Shown: positions 1 to 7,242, counted from the first letter of the stretch. The stretch is 7,242 bases of DNA from an uncultured Pelagibacteraceae bacterium (GCA_902509725.1 CABWYI010000022.1:1-7242), one strand, 5' to 3'. Numbers and translations: made by a program. The notes: a model not told the origin generated them from the letters alone.

Positions 1-1
1 A

Positions 2-199
2 GGTCTTTTAAATAAAAAGACAAAATTAAAAACTGACAAAGATTTTGTTCAAAAATTACTAGAAAAATCAAATGTTGCAGTGGTACAAGGATCGGCATTT
101 GGGTTAGATGGATACTTCAGAGTTTCCTACGCAACTTCCATGAAAAACCTAAAAAAGGCTATGGAGAGAATCAAGTCTTTTTGTGAAAGTTTATACTAG
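2..199 (+). CDS. aspC: Class I aminotransferase, probable aspartate aminotransferase (3' end only)
   Basis: This is the last 65 codons of a gene that begins left of the window; the stop is TAG at 197-199. The visible part matches the C-terminal small domain of fold-type I PLP aminotransferases of the aspartate aminotransferase type: VVQGSAFG, then GYFRVSYATS, then an amphipathic helix (LKKAMERIKSF) ending the protein. The Arg codon at 119-121, in GYFR, corresponds to the invariant arginine that binds the substrate alpha-carboxylate in this family. The PLP lysine lies outside the window, so the substrate cannot be checked. The family exchanges amino groups between aspartate and 2-oxoglutarate in the cytosol. 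The end is intact and lies one base from the convergent trxB stop. Another class I aminotransferase with a similar tail, such as a prephenate or aromatic enzyme, is the main alternative. Confidence 0.8.
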   Translation, partial: GLLNKKTKLKTDKDFVQKLLEKSNVAVVQGSAFGLDGYFRVSYATSMKNLKKAMERIKSFCESLY

Positions 200-200
200 T

Positions 201-1145
201 TTAGTGAGATAAAAATTTTTCTGCTTCTAGTGCAGCCATACAACCCATTCCAGCAGCTGTTACAGCTTGTCTAAAAGTTTTGTCTTTTACATCTCCAGCA
301 GCGTAAACTCCTGGAACATTAGTTTCTGTAGAGTCTGGTTTAGTTAATAAATATCCTTCTTTATCCATATCTAATTGTTCTTTAAATAAGGCTGTTGCTG
401 GGTCATGACCAATTGCAATAAATAGACCATCTAATTTTAATTCATCAATCTTATTAGTTTTAAGGTTTTTAATTTTAATACCCTTAACATTTTTAGGCTC
501 ACCATCGCCTATAACTTCTTCAACAGCACTATCCCAGATAATTTCAATTTTTTTATTTTCCATCAATTTTTTCTGAAGCATCTTTTCAGCTCTTAATTCA
601 TCTCTTCTATGAATTAGTTTTACCTTTGATGCAAATTTTGTAAGAAACATTGCTTCTTCAACAGCAGCGTTACCACCTCCAACCACCGCAACCTCTTTAT
701 CTTTAAAGAAAAAACCATCACAGGTAGCACATGCAGAAACACCAAAGCCTCTAAATTTTTGTTCAGACTCTAAGTTTAACCATCTTGCTTGAGCACCAGT
801 TGAAATTATTATACTATCCGCAGTATATTTTTGACCACTATCACCTAAAGCTTCAAAAGGTGTCGATTTTAAATTTACCGACGCGATATGATCTTCAATC
901 ATTTCAGTTCCAACAGCTTTAGCTTGATCCTTCATTTGATCCATTAACCACGGACCTTGAATTACATCAGCAAAACCTGGAAAATTTTCCACATCTGTAG
1001 TCGTAGTTAATTGCCCACCAGGTTCAGATCCATAAACTAAAATTGGATTTAACATTGCGCGTGCCGCATAAACTGCTGCAGTGTATCCGGCAGGACCGGA
1101 TCCAATTATTAACACTTTTGTGTGTTTAGTTGGATTTTGACTCAT
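201..1145 (-). CDS. trxB: Thioredoxin reductase (NADPH)
   Basis: This is a complete 314-residue protein, close to the 321 residues of E. coli TrxB. It moves electrons from NADPH through FAD and a redox disulfide to thioredoxin in the cytosol. In order: the FAD dinucleotide-binding motif GSGPAG at 15-20; EPGGQL at 41-46; the active-site pair Cys139 and Cys142 in CATCDG; the NADPH-binding motif GGGNAA at 156-161; HRR at 179-181, followed by RAEK at 185-188, which contact the NADP 2'-phosphate; and the second FAD motif, GD at 284-285, followed by the FRQAVTAAG-type helix. All key residues are present, so an NADPH-dependent enzyme is expected. The ATG is the natural start because the FAD motif follows at the usual distance. 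No Shine-Dalgarno is visible upstream. The gene diverges from the ELM1-like gene by 21 bases and converges on the aminotransferase with one base between stops. Confidence 0.97.
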   Translation of the reverse strand: MSQNPTKHTKVLIIGSGPAGYTAAVYAARAMLNPILVYGSEPGGQLTTTTDVENFPGFADVIQGPWLMDQMKDQAKAVGTEMIEDHIASVNLKSTPFEALGDSGQKYTADSIIISTGAQARWLNLESEQKFRGFGVSACATCDGFFFKDKEVAVVGGGNAAVEEAMFLTKFASKVKLIHRRDELRAEKMLQKKLMENKKIEIIWDSAVEEVIGDGEPKNVKGIKIKNLKTNKIDELKLDGLFIAIGHDPATALFKEQLDMDKEGYLLTKPDSTETNVPGVYAAGDVKDKTFRQAVTAAGMGCMAALEAEKFLSH

Positions 1146-1166
1146 ATCAAAGCTATATAGTGATTA
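1146..1166. promoter_or_regulatory. Compact divergent promoter region between trxB and the ELM1-like gene
   Basis: Only 21 bases separate two divergent start codons. They contain the perfect 8-base palindrome CTATATAG at 1153-1160. On the plus strand TATAGT (1156-1161) matches five of six bases of a -10 box and ends five bases before the ATG at 1167. On the minus strand TATAGC (1157 down to 1152) ends six bases before the trxB ATG at 1145. Normal -10-to-start spacing would put both transcription starts at or next to the start codons, which predicts leaderless mRNAs and fits the lack of Shine-Dalgarno sequences. The -35 boxes would lie inside the opposite genes and look weak: TTGGAT at 1130-1135 for plus, TTTAAT at 1180-1175 for minus. 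A start further upstream inside the opposing gene is possible. This is inference from spacing and motif only. Confidence 0.45.
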
Positions 1167-2105
1167 ATGACTAAATTAAAAGGCATATTATTAACTCAGG
1201 GAATGCACGGAATGATTAGTCAAGTAGAAGGATTAGCAAAGGCTTTAGATTTAGATTTTACTCACCATACAGTTGAACTAAATAATTTTTGGAAAATTTT
1301 TCCTCCAAAGTTAACGCCGATTTCTCAAAATGTATTTAAAAAAATTAATGCAGAAGATTTTGATGTAATAATTTCGTGTGGAAGAAAAAGTGTAATTCCT
1401 TCAATTTACTTAAAAAAAAATTCATCTAAAAAAATTATAAATATTCATATTCAGGATCCAAAAGTAAATTTAGATAATTTTAGTTATGTCATTGCCCCAG
1501 AACATGACGGTCTTTCTGGTATGAATATTTTTTCTACAAAAGGGGCTATGCACTATCTTTCAAAAGAAGAAATTGAAAATAATTCTGATTATTTAAAAAA
1601 TAGATTAGATACCAATAAAGAATATTTTTCATTAATTTTAGGTGGTCCTACTAAACATTATGATTATTCAGATGAAAATATTCTTAATATACTTGATTTA
1701 TTTGACAATTTAATTTCTAAAAATAATCTTCAAGGTATCGTAATTCCGTCAATGAGAACACCACAGAATATAATTGAACTCTGTAAAAATAAATTGAGTA
1801 AAAATAGTTTGGTTATAGATAATGTTGATAAAAAAGCATATTTGTCTGCTTTATCCTTAGCAAAATATATTGCTGTTACATGCGACTCAACATCAATGAT
1901 CTCAGAGGCTGCATTAACAGGAAAGCCAATATATGTCGCAGATATACCGGCAAAAAAAAATGATCACAGAATTAAAAAATTTAAAGAGCTATTTACTAAA
2001 CTTAATATTATAAAAAAATTAGATAATAAATTAGAAACTTGGCACTATGAAACTCTTGATGAAACTAATAGAATAGCCAAAGAAATAAAAAAACAATTAA
2101 CTTAA
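1167..2105 (+). CDS. ELM1/DUF1022-family protein, predicted GT-B-fold glycosyltransferase-like
   Basis: This is a complete 312-residue protein without signal peptide or membrane segment. It resembles the ELM1 family (Pfam DUF1022, COG3660), named after a plant mitochondrial fission factor but widespread in proteobacteria, where the function is unproven. Family marks: the N-terminal TQGMHGMISQVEGLA loop and helix at 10-24, the ISCGRKS segment at 69-75, IHIQDP at 93-98, APEHDG at 110-115, the domain-linking LGGPTKHY at 158-165, and near the C-terminus VTCDSTSMISEA at 237-248 followed by TGKPIYV at 251-257. The last block resembles the donor-binding Ser/Glu region of GT-B glycosyltransferases; a nucleotide-sugar substrate is inferred. 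The ATG at 1167 has no Shine-Dalgarno and is probably read from a leaderless mRNA. The stop overlaps the next start in TAATG. The gene looks more AT-rich than trxB, with two A9 tracts (1412-1420, 1952-1960), but the frame is intact. Confidence 0.85.
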   Translation: MTKLKGILLTQGMHGMISQVEGLAKALDLDFTHHTVELNNFWKIFPPKLTPISQNVFKKINAEDFDVIISCGRKSVIPSIYLKKNSSKKIINIHIQDPKVNLDNFSYVIAPEHDGLSGMNIFSTKGAMHYLSKEEIENNSDYLKNRLDTNKEYFSLILGGPTKHYDYSDENILNILDLFDNLISKNNLQGIVIPSMRTPQNIIELCKNKLSKNSLVIDNVDKKAYLSALSLAKYIAVTCDSTSMISEAALTGKPIYVADIPAKKNDHRIKKFKELFTKLNIIKKLDNKLETWHYETLDETNRIAKEIKKQLT

Positions 2106-2767
2106 TGTCATTTTTAGACTCAATTAAAAATCAATCAAAAAAGCATGAATTTCCCTTTGATCATTGGGAATACAATAATGCTCTTTCTAATGAGTCAATT
2201 AATGAAATTATAAAAGCAGATATTCCTGATGTTAGTAAACATAATCTTAATTATGATGGAACAAGAGCGATTGACGGTGGTGCGGCAGAATTTAGAGAAG
2301 GAATAGCTTCAGGAGGTGAGGCAATAAAATTTAGATGTTTTGTAACAAAAGAAAATGAAAAGCAATTTCCAAATCTAGTAAAATTTATCAACGAATTACA
2401 ATCAAAAGAAGTACATCAAACTATTTCAAAAATGATCAATAAAGATTTATCAAATTCATATGTTAGAGTTGAAGTTATTTGTGATAGAGAGGGTTTTTGG
2501 TTAAAGCCTCACTGTGATATTAAAGAAAAGCTAATGTCTGGTTTAATTTTTATAAATAATGCTAATGAGTCTGAGGACCTTGGAACAGATTTTTATAATG
2601 AAAAATTAGAAAAGGTAAAAACAGTTCCTTACAAAAATAATTATGGATATATGTTTACTAGCGGGCCTAATACTTGGCACGGAATGGAAAAGAAGAAAAT
2701 AGTTAAAGAAAGACGTTGTATTCAAGTAAACTATGTTACTTTTGAAACAGATTGGAAAGTCATCTAG
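2105..2767 (+). CDS. Putative 2-oxoglutarate/Fe(II)-dependent dioxygenase
   Basis: This is a complete 220-residue soluble protein. The C-terminal half shows the double-stranded beta-helix signature of 2-oxoglutarate/Fe(II) oxygenases: His136 and Asp138 in the HxD motif (PHCDIKEK), distal His192 in NTWHGME, and Arg203 or Arg204 in KERRCIQVNY, placed where the residue that binds the 2-oxoglutarate carboxylate is expected. Between them run strands LMSGLIFINN (143-152), the turn LGTDFY (159-164) and GYMFTSGP (181-188). Such enzymes hydroxylate a substrate while splitting 2-oxoglutarate to succinate and CO2; this substrate is unknown. Similar proteins with WHGxE-type motifs are recalled from marine bacterial polysaccharide and phage regions, hinting at a glycan or a small molecule. 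The start ATG overlaps the upstream TAA by one base and has no Shine-Dalgarno, so translation is probably coupled. Its stop is one base from the carB stop. Confidence 0.82.
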   Translation: MSFLDSIKNQSKKHEFPFDHWEYNNALSNESINEIIKADIPDVSKHNLNYDGTRAIDGGAAEFREGIASGGEAIKFRCFVTKENEKQFPNLVKFINELQSKEVHQTISKMINKDLSNSYVRVEVICDREGFWLKPHCDIKEKLMSGLIFINNANESEDLGTDFYNEKLEKVKTVPYKNNYGYMFTSGPNTWHGMEKKKIVKERRCIQVNYVTFETDWKVI

Positions 2768-2768
2768 T

Positions 2769-5700
2769 TTAAATATCTTGAAGCGAAATAACTTCTAATT
2801 TTTTAGTTTTAAGAGATTTGATTGCTTGTAAGCACGCTTGAGCTGTAGACATATTAGTACAATATGGAACTTTATTTTTAATCGTTGCTCTTCTAAGTGC
2901 TATTGCATCATTTAATCTATGTTCGGTATTTCCTCCACCAGTATTTATAACTAGCGCAATTTTCTTAGAGTCTAAAACATCAACAATGTGGGGGGATCCA
3001 CTACTAACTTTATTAATAATTCTACATTTAATCTTATGTTTTCTAAAATATTCTGCAGTTCCTTTAGTTGCACAAAGTGTGAAATTTAATTTAATTAGCT
3101 CTTTTGCTAAATCTATTCCTTCATCTTTGTGTGAGTCTTTTAATGATACGAATGCAAGTCCCTGTTTTGGTAATGAGTTGGCAGCACCAATTTGACTCTT
3201 AGCAAATGCCATTCCAAAATCTTTATCAAATCCCATTACTTCGCCAGTTGACTTCATTTCAGGTCCTAAAAGTAAATCGCTGTTTGGAAATTTATTGAAA
3301 GGAAATACAGCTTCTTTTACAGCATACATTCCTTTAGATTTATTTTTTAAATTAAACTTTGATAACTTTTCACCAGCCATAACCCGTGATGCAACTTTAG
3401 CAAGTAGAATACCTTTTGCTTTTGATACAAACGGCACCGTTCTACTAGCTCTAGGGTTTACTTCTATTACATAAATTTCATCTTTTTTGATTGCAAATTG
3501 AATATTCATGAAACCTTTAACTTTTAGAGCCAAGGCTAATTTCTTAGTTTGATTTTCAATTTCTTTAATCAAATATGGTTTAATTGATATTGGAGGCAAG
3601 CTACAAGCCGAGTCTCCTGAGTGAATTCCAGCTTCTTCAATATGTTGCATGATGCCTGCAACATGTACTTGTTTTCCATCTGATATTGCATCAACATCAA
3701 CTTCCATTGCATGATCAATAAATTTATCAATTAAAATTGGATTTTCTTCAGCTGCTTTAAAAGCTTCTTCAACAAAGTTTCTTAATTGGCTTTTTTCATG
3801 AACAATTTCCATTGCTCTTCCACCTAACACATAAGAAGGCCTAACCATTAATGGTAAGCCAATTTTTTCAGCTATCTTAATTGCTTGTTTGAAGTTTTTA
3901 GCAATTCCACTTTCAGCTTGTTTTAACTTTAACTTATTAAGTAGGTTTCTAAATCTATCCCTATCCTCTGCTAAATCAATCGATGTATATTGTGTTCCTA
4001 AAATTGGGAGTTTATTATCATATAAAAATTTAGCAAGCTTAATTGGAGTTTGTCCACCAAACTGAGCAATAACACCAATAAGGTTTCCTTTTTCTTTTTC
4101 TTTTTTAATTATGTTAAAGACGTATTCTTCTTTTAAAGGCTCAAAGTATAATCGATCGCTCGTATCATAATCAGTTGAAACCGTTTCAGGATTACAGTTA
4201 ACCATGATTGTTTCAAACCCCGCATCTTTTAATGCAAAACTAGCCTGACAACAGCAATAATCAAATTCTATTCCTTGTCCTATTCTATTTGGTCCACCAC
4301 CTAAAATAATAACTTTTTTCTTTATAGATGGATCTGCTTCACACTCTGAACTAATTGAGAAATTTCGTTGATATGTTGAATACATATAAGGAGTGAATGA
4401 TTTAAATTCTGCAGCACAAGTATCGACTTTTTTAAATACAGGTAATATTTTAAGTGCTATTCTTTTTCGTCTAATAATATCTTCCGAGGCATTAGTAAGT
4501 TCAGAAAGTTTTTTATCAGAAAAACCGATTGATTTTAATCGGTTAAATTCATTAAAATTTTTTGGTAATCCTTCATTTTTGATCTTATTTTCATTATCTA
4601 CAATTTCCTTTATTTGTTCTAAAAACCATGGGTCTATTTTAGATAAAGCAAAAATTTTTTTTAGATTCATTTTTTTTCTTATTGCTTCTGCAACCAATAA
4701 AATTTTATTTGGAATATTTTTTTTAAGTTTTTTTTCAATTTGTTTTTTATTTAAATCAAATATTCTGTCTAAACCTGAGAAGCCAGTTTCAAGAGAGACC
4801 AAGGCCTTTTGAAGTGACTCTTTAAAGTTTCTACCTATAGCCATTGCTTCACCAACTGATTTCATGGATGTGCCCAATGTTGCTGGTGAAGTCGAAAATT
4901 TTTCAAATGTAAATCTTGGAATTTTAGTTACTACATAATCAATACTTGGTTCAAACGATGCAGGGGTTGTTTTGGTGATTTCATTCTTTAATTCATCTAA
5001 CGAGTATCCAATAGCAAGCTTTGCAGCTACTTTTGCAATTGGAAATCCAGTTGCTTTTGATGCAAGAGCAGATGAACGTGACACTCTCGGATTCATTTCA
5101 ATTATAACCATTCGACCATTTTTTGGATTGATAGCAAATTGAACATTTGATCCACCTGTTTCGACTCCAATTTTTCTTAAGCATGCGATAGAAGCATTTC
5201 TCATAACTTGATATTCTTTATCAGTAAGAGTAAGAGCAGGGGCAACAGTAACGGAGTCTCCGGTATGTATTCCCATTGGGTCTATGTTCTCAATAGAACA
5301 AATTATAATACAATTGTCCTTTTTATCTCTTACAACTTCCATCTCAAATTCTTTCCAACCCTCTAAGCATTCTTCAACTAATACTTGACTAACAGGAGAC
5401 TCGTGTAATCCATTTTTAATAATCTTTAAGTAGTCTTTTTTATTTTTAGCTATTCCTCCTCCAAGACCTCCAAGTGTAAATGCTGGTCTAATAATTGCTG
5501 GCAGACCAATCTTTTTTAAAACTTTCGATGCTTGGTTTATATTATTAACAATTTCTGATTTAGGTAAATCTAAACCTATATCGATCATGTTTTTTCTGAA
5601 TTTTTTTCTATCCTCTGCGTTAGCAATTGCTTTAGAATTTGCACCAATTAATTCAATTTTATATTTTTTTAAAATTCCTTTTTTCTCAGCTTCCATTGCA

Positions 5701-5993
5701 AGATTTAAAGCTGTTTGACCACCCATTGTAGGAAGAATTGAATCTGGTTTTTCTTTTTTTATAATTTTCTCTAAAACTTCTAGAGTAATAGGCTCAATAT
5801 AAGTTTTATCAGCAACATCTGGATCAGTCATAATCGTTGCTGGATTTGAATTAATCAAAACAACTTTGTAACCCTCATCTCTTAATGCTTTACATGCTTG
5901 TGTTCCTGAATAATCAAATTCACAAGCTTGACCAATAATAATTGGTCCAGCACCAACAACTAATATTTTTTTAAGATCTTTTCTTTTTGGCAT
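2769..5993 (-). CDS. carB: Carbamoyl-phosphate synthetase large (synthase) subunit
   Basis: This is a complete 1074-residue protein; E. coli CarB has 1073. With CarA it makes carbamoyl phosphate from bicarbonate, glutamine-derived ammonia and two ATP, for arginine and pyrimidine synthesis. Two homologous ATP-grasp halves are visible. The carboxyphosphate half (about 1-400) has [17 protein letters not shown] at 14-30, Arg129, Arg169, Glu215, His243, Glu299, Asn301 and Arg303, at the same numbers as in E. coli. A divergent oligomerisation domain follows (about 401-555). The carbamoyl-phosphate half (about 556-935) has [15 protein letters not shown] at 565-579, Arg718, Glu844, Asn846 and Arg848. 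The MGS-like allosteric domain runs from about 936. Ornithine-site residues Glu786, Asp794, Glu894, Tyr1044 and Thr1046 are kept. Nucleotide-site residues Lys956, Thr976, Thr979, Lys995 and Asn1017 are kept, but Gly1019 replaces a Thr. The start lies inside carA, with a 23-base overlap and no Shine-Dalgarno. Confidence 0.98.
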   Translation of the reverse strand: MPKRKDLKKILVVGAGPIIIGQACEFDYSGTQACKALRDEGYKVVLINSNPATIMTDPDVADKTYIEPITLEVLEKIIKKEKPDSILPTMGGQTALNLAMEAEKKGILKKYKIELIGANSKAIANAEDRKKFRKNMIDIGLDLPKSEIVNNINQASKVLKKIGLPAIIRPAFTLGGLGGGIAKNKKDYLKIIKNGLHESPVSQVLVEECLEGWKEFEMEVVRDKKDNCIIICSIENIDPMGIHTGDSVTVAPALTLTDKEYQVMRNASIACLRKIGVETGGSNVQFAINPKNGRMVIIEMNPRVSRSSALASKATGFPIAKVAAKLAIGYSLDELKNEITKTTPASFEPSIDYVVTKIPRFTFEKFSTSPATLGTSMKSVGEAMAIGRNFKESLQKALVSLETGFSGLDRIFDLNKKQIEKKLKKNIPNKILLVAEAIRKKMNLKKIFALSKIDPWFLEQIKEIVDNENKIKNEGLPKNFNEFNRLKSIGFSDKKLSELTNASEDIIRRKRIALKILPVFKKVDTCAAEFKSFTPYMYSTYQRNFSISSECEADPSIKKKVIILGGGPNRIGQGIEFDYCCCQASFALKDAGFETIMVNCNPETVSTDYDTSDRLYFEPLKEEYVFNIIKKEKEKGNLIGVIAQFGGQTPIKLAKFLYDNKLPILGTQYTSIDLAEDRDRFRNLLNKLKLKQAESGIAKNFKQAIKIAEKIGLPLMVRPSYVLGGRAMEIVHEKSQLRNFVEEAFKAAEENPILIDKFIDHAMEVDVDAISDGKQVHVAGIMQHIEEAGIHSGDSACSLPPISIKPYLIKEIENQTKKLALALKVKGFMNIQFAIKKDEIYVIEVNPRASRTVPFVSKAKGILLAKVASRVMAGEKLSKFNLKNKSKGMYAVKEAVFPFNKFPNSDLLLGPEMKSTGEVMGFDKDFGMAFAKSQIGAANSLPKQGLAFVSLKDSHKDEGIDLAKELIKLNFTLCATKGTAEYFRKHKIKCRIINKVSSGSPHIVDVLDSKKIALVINTGGGNTEHRLNDAIALRRATIKNKVPYCTNMSTAQACLQAIKSLKTKKLEVISLQDI

Positions 5994-7164
5994 TTTTTTT
6001 CATGTTGTTTATAAATTCTTGAAATAAATACACACTGTCTTGTGGACCAGGGTTAGACTCTGGATGGTATTGAACAGAGAACACAGGTTTATTTTTTAAT
6101 TTTATACCTTCAATACTATTATCAAATAATGACTTATGAGTGACTTCAATATTATTAGGTAAATTTTCCTTAACAACTTCAAAGCCATGATTCTGACTTG
6201 TAATTTCTACATTATCATTTACTAAATTCTTAACAGGATGGTTCCCACCTCTATGCCCTAGTTTCATTTTCTTTGTTTTGCCACCTAATGTTAAAGCAAG
6301 AATTTGATGACCAAGACAAATGCCAAATAATGGTAAATTTTTTTTAATCAGATCTTTAATTATTTTAATTGCATATTTTCCAGTTGCGGCTGGATCTCCT
6401 GGGCCGTTAGATAAAAAAATACCATTTGGTTTAAGTGCTAGAATTTTTTCAGCTGATGTTTTGCAAGAGACCACTGTTACTTTGCAATTAAAGTCAGAGA
6501 AATATCTTAAAATGTTTTTCTTAATTCCATAATCAATGGCAACTACATGAAAATAGCTTTTGTTATTTTTCTTGAAACCAATTCCTTTTTTCCAAGTTTT
6601 TAATCCCTTCCATATATAATTTTTTGGAGTAGTTACTTTTTCTGCAAGATCTAAATTTTTTAATCCATTCCATCTTGCTGTGGAGTTTGTAAGTTTACTA
6701 ATATTAAACTTTCCGTTTTTAGAATTAGCAATAGTTCCTTTTGGAGCACCTTTGTCTCTTATCAAATTAGTTAAACTTCTCGTATCTAAGCCTGTAATTC
6801 CAACTATTTTATTTTTTTTAAGCCAAGAGTCTAAATGTTGAAAAGATCTATAGTTTGATGGTGAAGTTATCTCAGAATTAAAAATTACTCCTTTTGTCCA
6901 TATTTTGTCAGACTCAAAATCTTCTTTGTTAGTTCCAACATTTCCAATATGTGGGAATGTAAAATTTATAATTTGTCCTGCATACGATGGATCTGATATT
7001 ATTTCTTGGTATCCTGTTAATGAAGTATTAAAGCACACTTCACCTGTTGCTTCTCCTTGATAACCAATACCAATACCTTTAAAAATCCTCTTGTTTTCAA
7101 GAACTAAAATACCTGTATTGATTTGTGAATTTTTTGAGTTATTTTTTTTTACTTTTTTGATCAA
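5971..7164 (-). CDS. carA: Carbamoyl-phosphate synthetase small (glutaminase) subunit
   Basis: This 397-residue protein hydrolyses glutamine and passes ammonia to CarB. The N-terminal small-chain domain (about 16-150) shows [14 protein letters not shown] (41-54), DPSYAGQI (58-65) and [11 protein letters not shown] (122-132). The class I glutamine amidotransferase domain (about 205-390) has LSNGPGDP (251-258), nucleophile Cys283 in GICLGHQ, and His367 and Glu369 in YHPES, so the catalytic triad is complete. The start is TTG at 7164-7162. A TAA stop precedes it directly in frame, and there is no ATG or GTG before the conserved domain, so TTG is the only ordinary start available. That leaves a Lys/Asn-rich N-terminus of about 15 residues ahead of the usual family start; E. 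coli CarA has 382 residues. A missing base upstream in the assembly is the alternative. The 3' end overlaps carB, and the pair forms an operon. Confidence 0.96.
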   Translation of the reverse strand: MIKKVKKNNSKNSQINTGILVLENKRIFKGIGIGYQGEATGEVCFNTSLTGYQEIISDPSYAGQIINFTFPHIGNVGTNKEDFESDKIWTKGVIFNSEITSPSNYRSFQHLDSWLKKNKIVGITGLDTRSLTNLIRDKGAPKGTIANSKNGKFNISKLTNSTARWNGLKNLDLAEKVTTPKNYIWKGLKTWKKGIGFKKNNKSYFHVVAIDYGIKKNILRYFSDFNCKVTVVSCKTSAEKILALKPNGIFLSNGPGDPAATGKYAIKIIKDLIKKNLPLFGICLGHQILALTLGGKTKKMKLGHRGGNHPVKNLVNDNVEITSQNHGFEVVKENLPNNIEVTHKSLFDNSIEGIKLKNKPVFSVQYHPESNPGPQDSVYLFQEFINNMKKNAKKKRS

Positions 7165-7175
7165 TTACAACTCAT
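7161..7175 (-). other. Four-codon upstream ORF (MSCN) overlapping the carA start
   Basis: On the minus strand ATG AGT TGT AAT TGA runs from 7175 to 7161. Its TGA shares two bases with the TTG start of carA (7164-7162), giving TTGA. A ribosome ending here would sit on the carA start and could restart. The ATG is the nearest canonical start upstream of carA but is out of its frame. There is no Shine-Dalgarno for either start, and an ORF this short can arise by chance in AT-rich DNA. It could also mark a true ATG start of carA displaced by a one-base sequence error. Confidence 0.25.
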
Positions 7176-7242
7176 AAGTTAAAGGTTAATACAATAATTG
7201 ATTTATTATCGCAACAGAGATGTATTATAAAATTGTAAAAAA
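7165..7242 (-). promoter_or_regulatory. carA leader and promoter with consensus -10 box (-35 outside window)
   Basis: On the minus strand a perfect TATAAT lies at 7229 down to 7224. Transcription would then start near 7217 and leave a leader of about 53 bases before the carA TTG. The matching -35 box would fall beyond the right edge, so the promoter cannot be completed. The leader has no clear Shine-Dalgarno. It holds a four-codon ORF (7175-7161) whose TGA overlaps the carA start, and a weak inverted repeat CAATTA (7200-7195) / TAATTG (7167-7162) that covers the start. I see no strong terminator hairpin or T-tract here to suggest attenuation. Confidence 0.5.

Noticed and set aside
211..235. 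A5T5 palindrome at 211-220 and a CTGC/GCAG stem nearby as a bidirectional terminator
   Set aside because: Both lie in trxB coding sequence, the stem has four pairs, and the order of stem and T-run does not suit either convergent gene well.
2780..2806. Possible terminator: GAAG/CTTC stem (2780-2783 with 2792-2795) followed by six Ts
   Set aside because: The stem has only four pairs and an eight-base loop, inside the carB C-terminal codons. This is too weak for an intrinsic terminator and is expected by chance in AT-rich DNA.
2986..3195. 69-codon plus-strand open frame opposite the carB 3' region
   Set aside because: It lies fully antisense to the conserved CarB allosteric domain and has no recognisable protein features or start signals.
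4393..4812. 139-codon plus-strand open frame with a hydrophobic, Phe/Leu/Ile-rich product
   Set aside because: It is antisense to the Lys/Asn-rich CarB oligomerisation domain; reading AAA-type codons backwards gives Phe and Leu, so it mimics a membrane protein. No promoter or family resemblance is seen.
6320..6532. 70-codon plus-strand open frame opposite carA
   Set aside because: It is antisense to the conserved amidotransferase domain of CarA and has no independent support.
7220..7242. Possible start of a rightward gene at the window edge (ATG at 7220, reading MYYKIVK) with a TATTAT box at 7204-7209
   Set aside because: Only seven codons are visible and no family can be recognised. The ATG overlaps the probable carA -10 box. 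The next bases beyond the window would decide it.

Overview
This window looks like a piece of a small, streamlined, very AT-rich alphaproteobacterial chromosome, most likely SAR11 ('Candidatus Pelagibacter') or a close relative. The basis is Lys/Asn/Ile-rich proteins, A- and T-rich codon choice, intergenic gaps of 1 to 21 bases, almost no Shine-Dalgarno sequences, and housekeeping genes that keep standard family lengths. The lineage is inferred from style and protein similarity recalled from memory, not from a search.

Layout from left to right: (1) 2-199 (+), the 3' end of a class I aminotransferase, probably aspartate aminotransferase. (2) 201-1145 (-), trxB, thioredoxin reductase, convergent with the aminotransferase. 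(3) 1146-1166, a 21-base divergent gap with a palindromic -10-like box. (4) 1167-2105 (+), an ELM1/DUF1022-family protein with a predicted GT-B fold. (5) 2105-2767 (+), a putative 2-oxoglutarate/Fe(II) dioxygenase coupled to it through a TAATG overlap. (6) 2769-5993 (-), carB, and (7) 5971-7164 (-), carA, an overlapping operon transcribed leftward. (8) 7165-7242, the carA leader with a consensus -10 box at the right edge. No stretch over 300 bases lacks a gene.

CarA and CarB form carbamoyl-phosphate synthetase, which feeds both arginine and pyrimidine synthesis. TrxB recycles thioredoxin with NADPH. The ELM1/dioxygenase pair is the only part with unknown function; its coupling suggests one pathway, perhaps making and then hydroxylating a surface glycan or lipid, but nothing in the sequence proves this.

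I found no mobile elements, CRISPR arrays, tRNAs, rRNAs or defence systems, and no clear new system. The points most worth a second look are the identical TAGTTTA junctions at both convergent gene ends, the symmetric divergent promoter that predicts leaderless transcripts, the TTG start of carA overlapped by a four-codon upstream ORF, an A8 tract at the carA/carB overlap where losing one base would fuse the two proteins, and the ELM1/dioxygenase pair.
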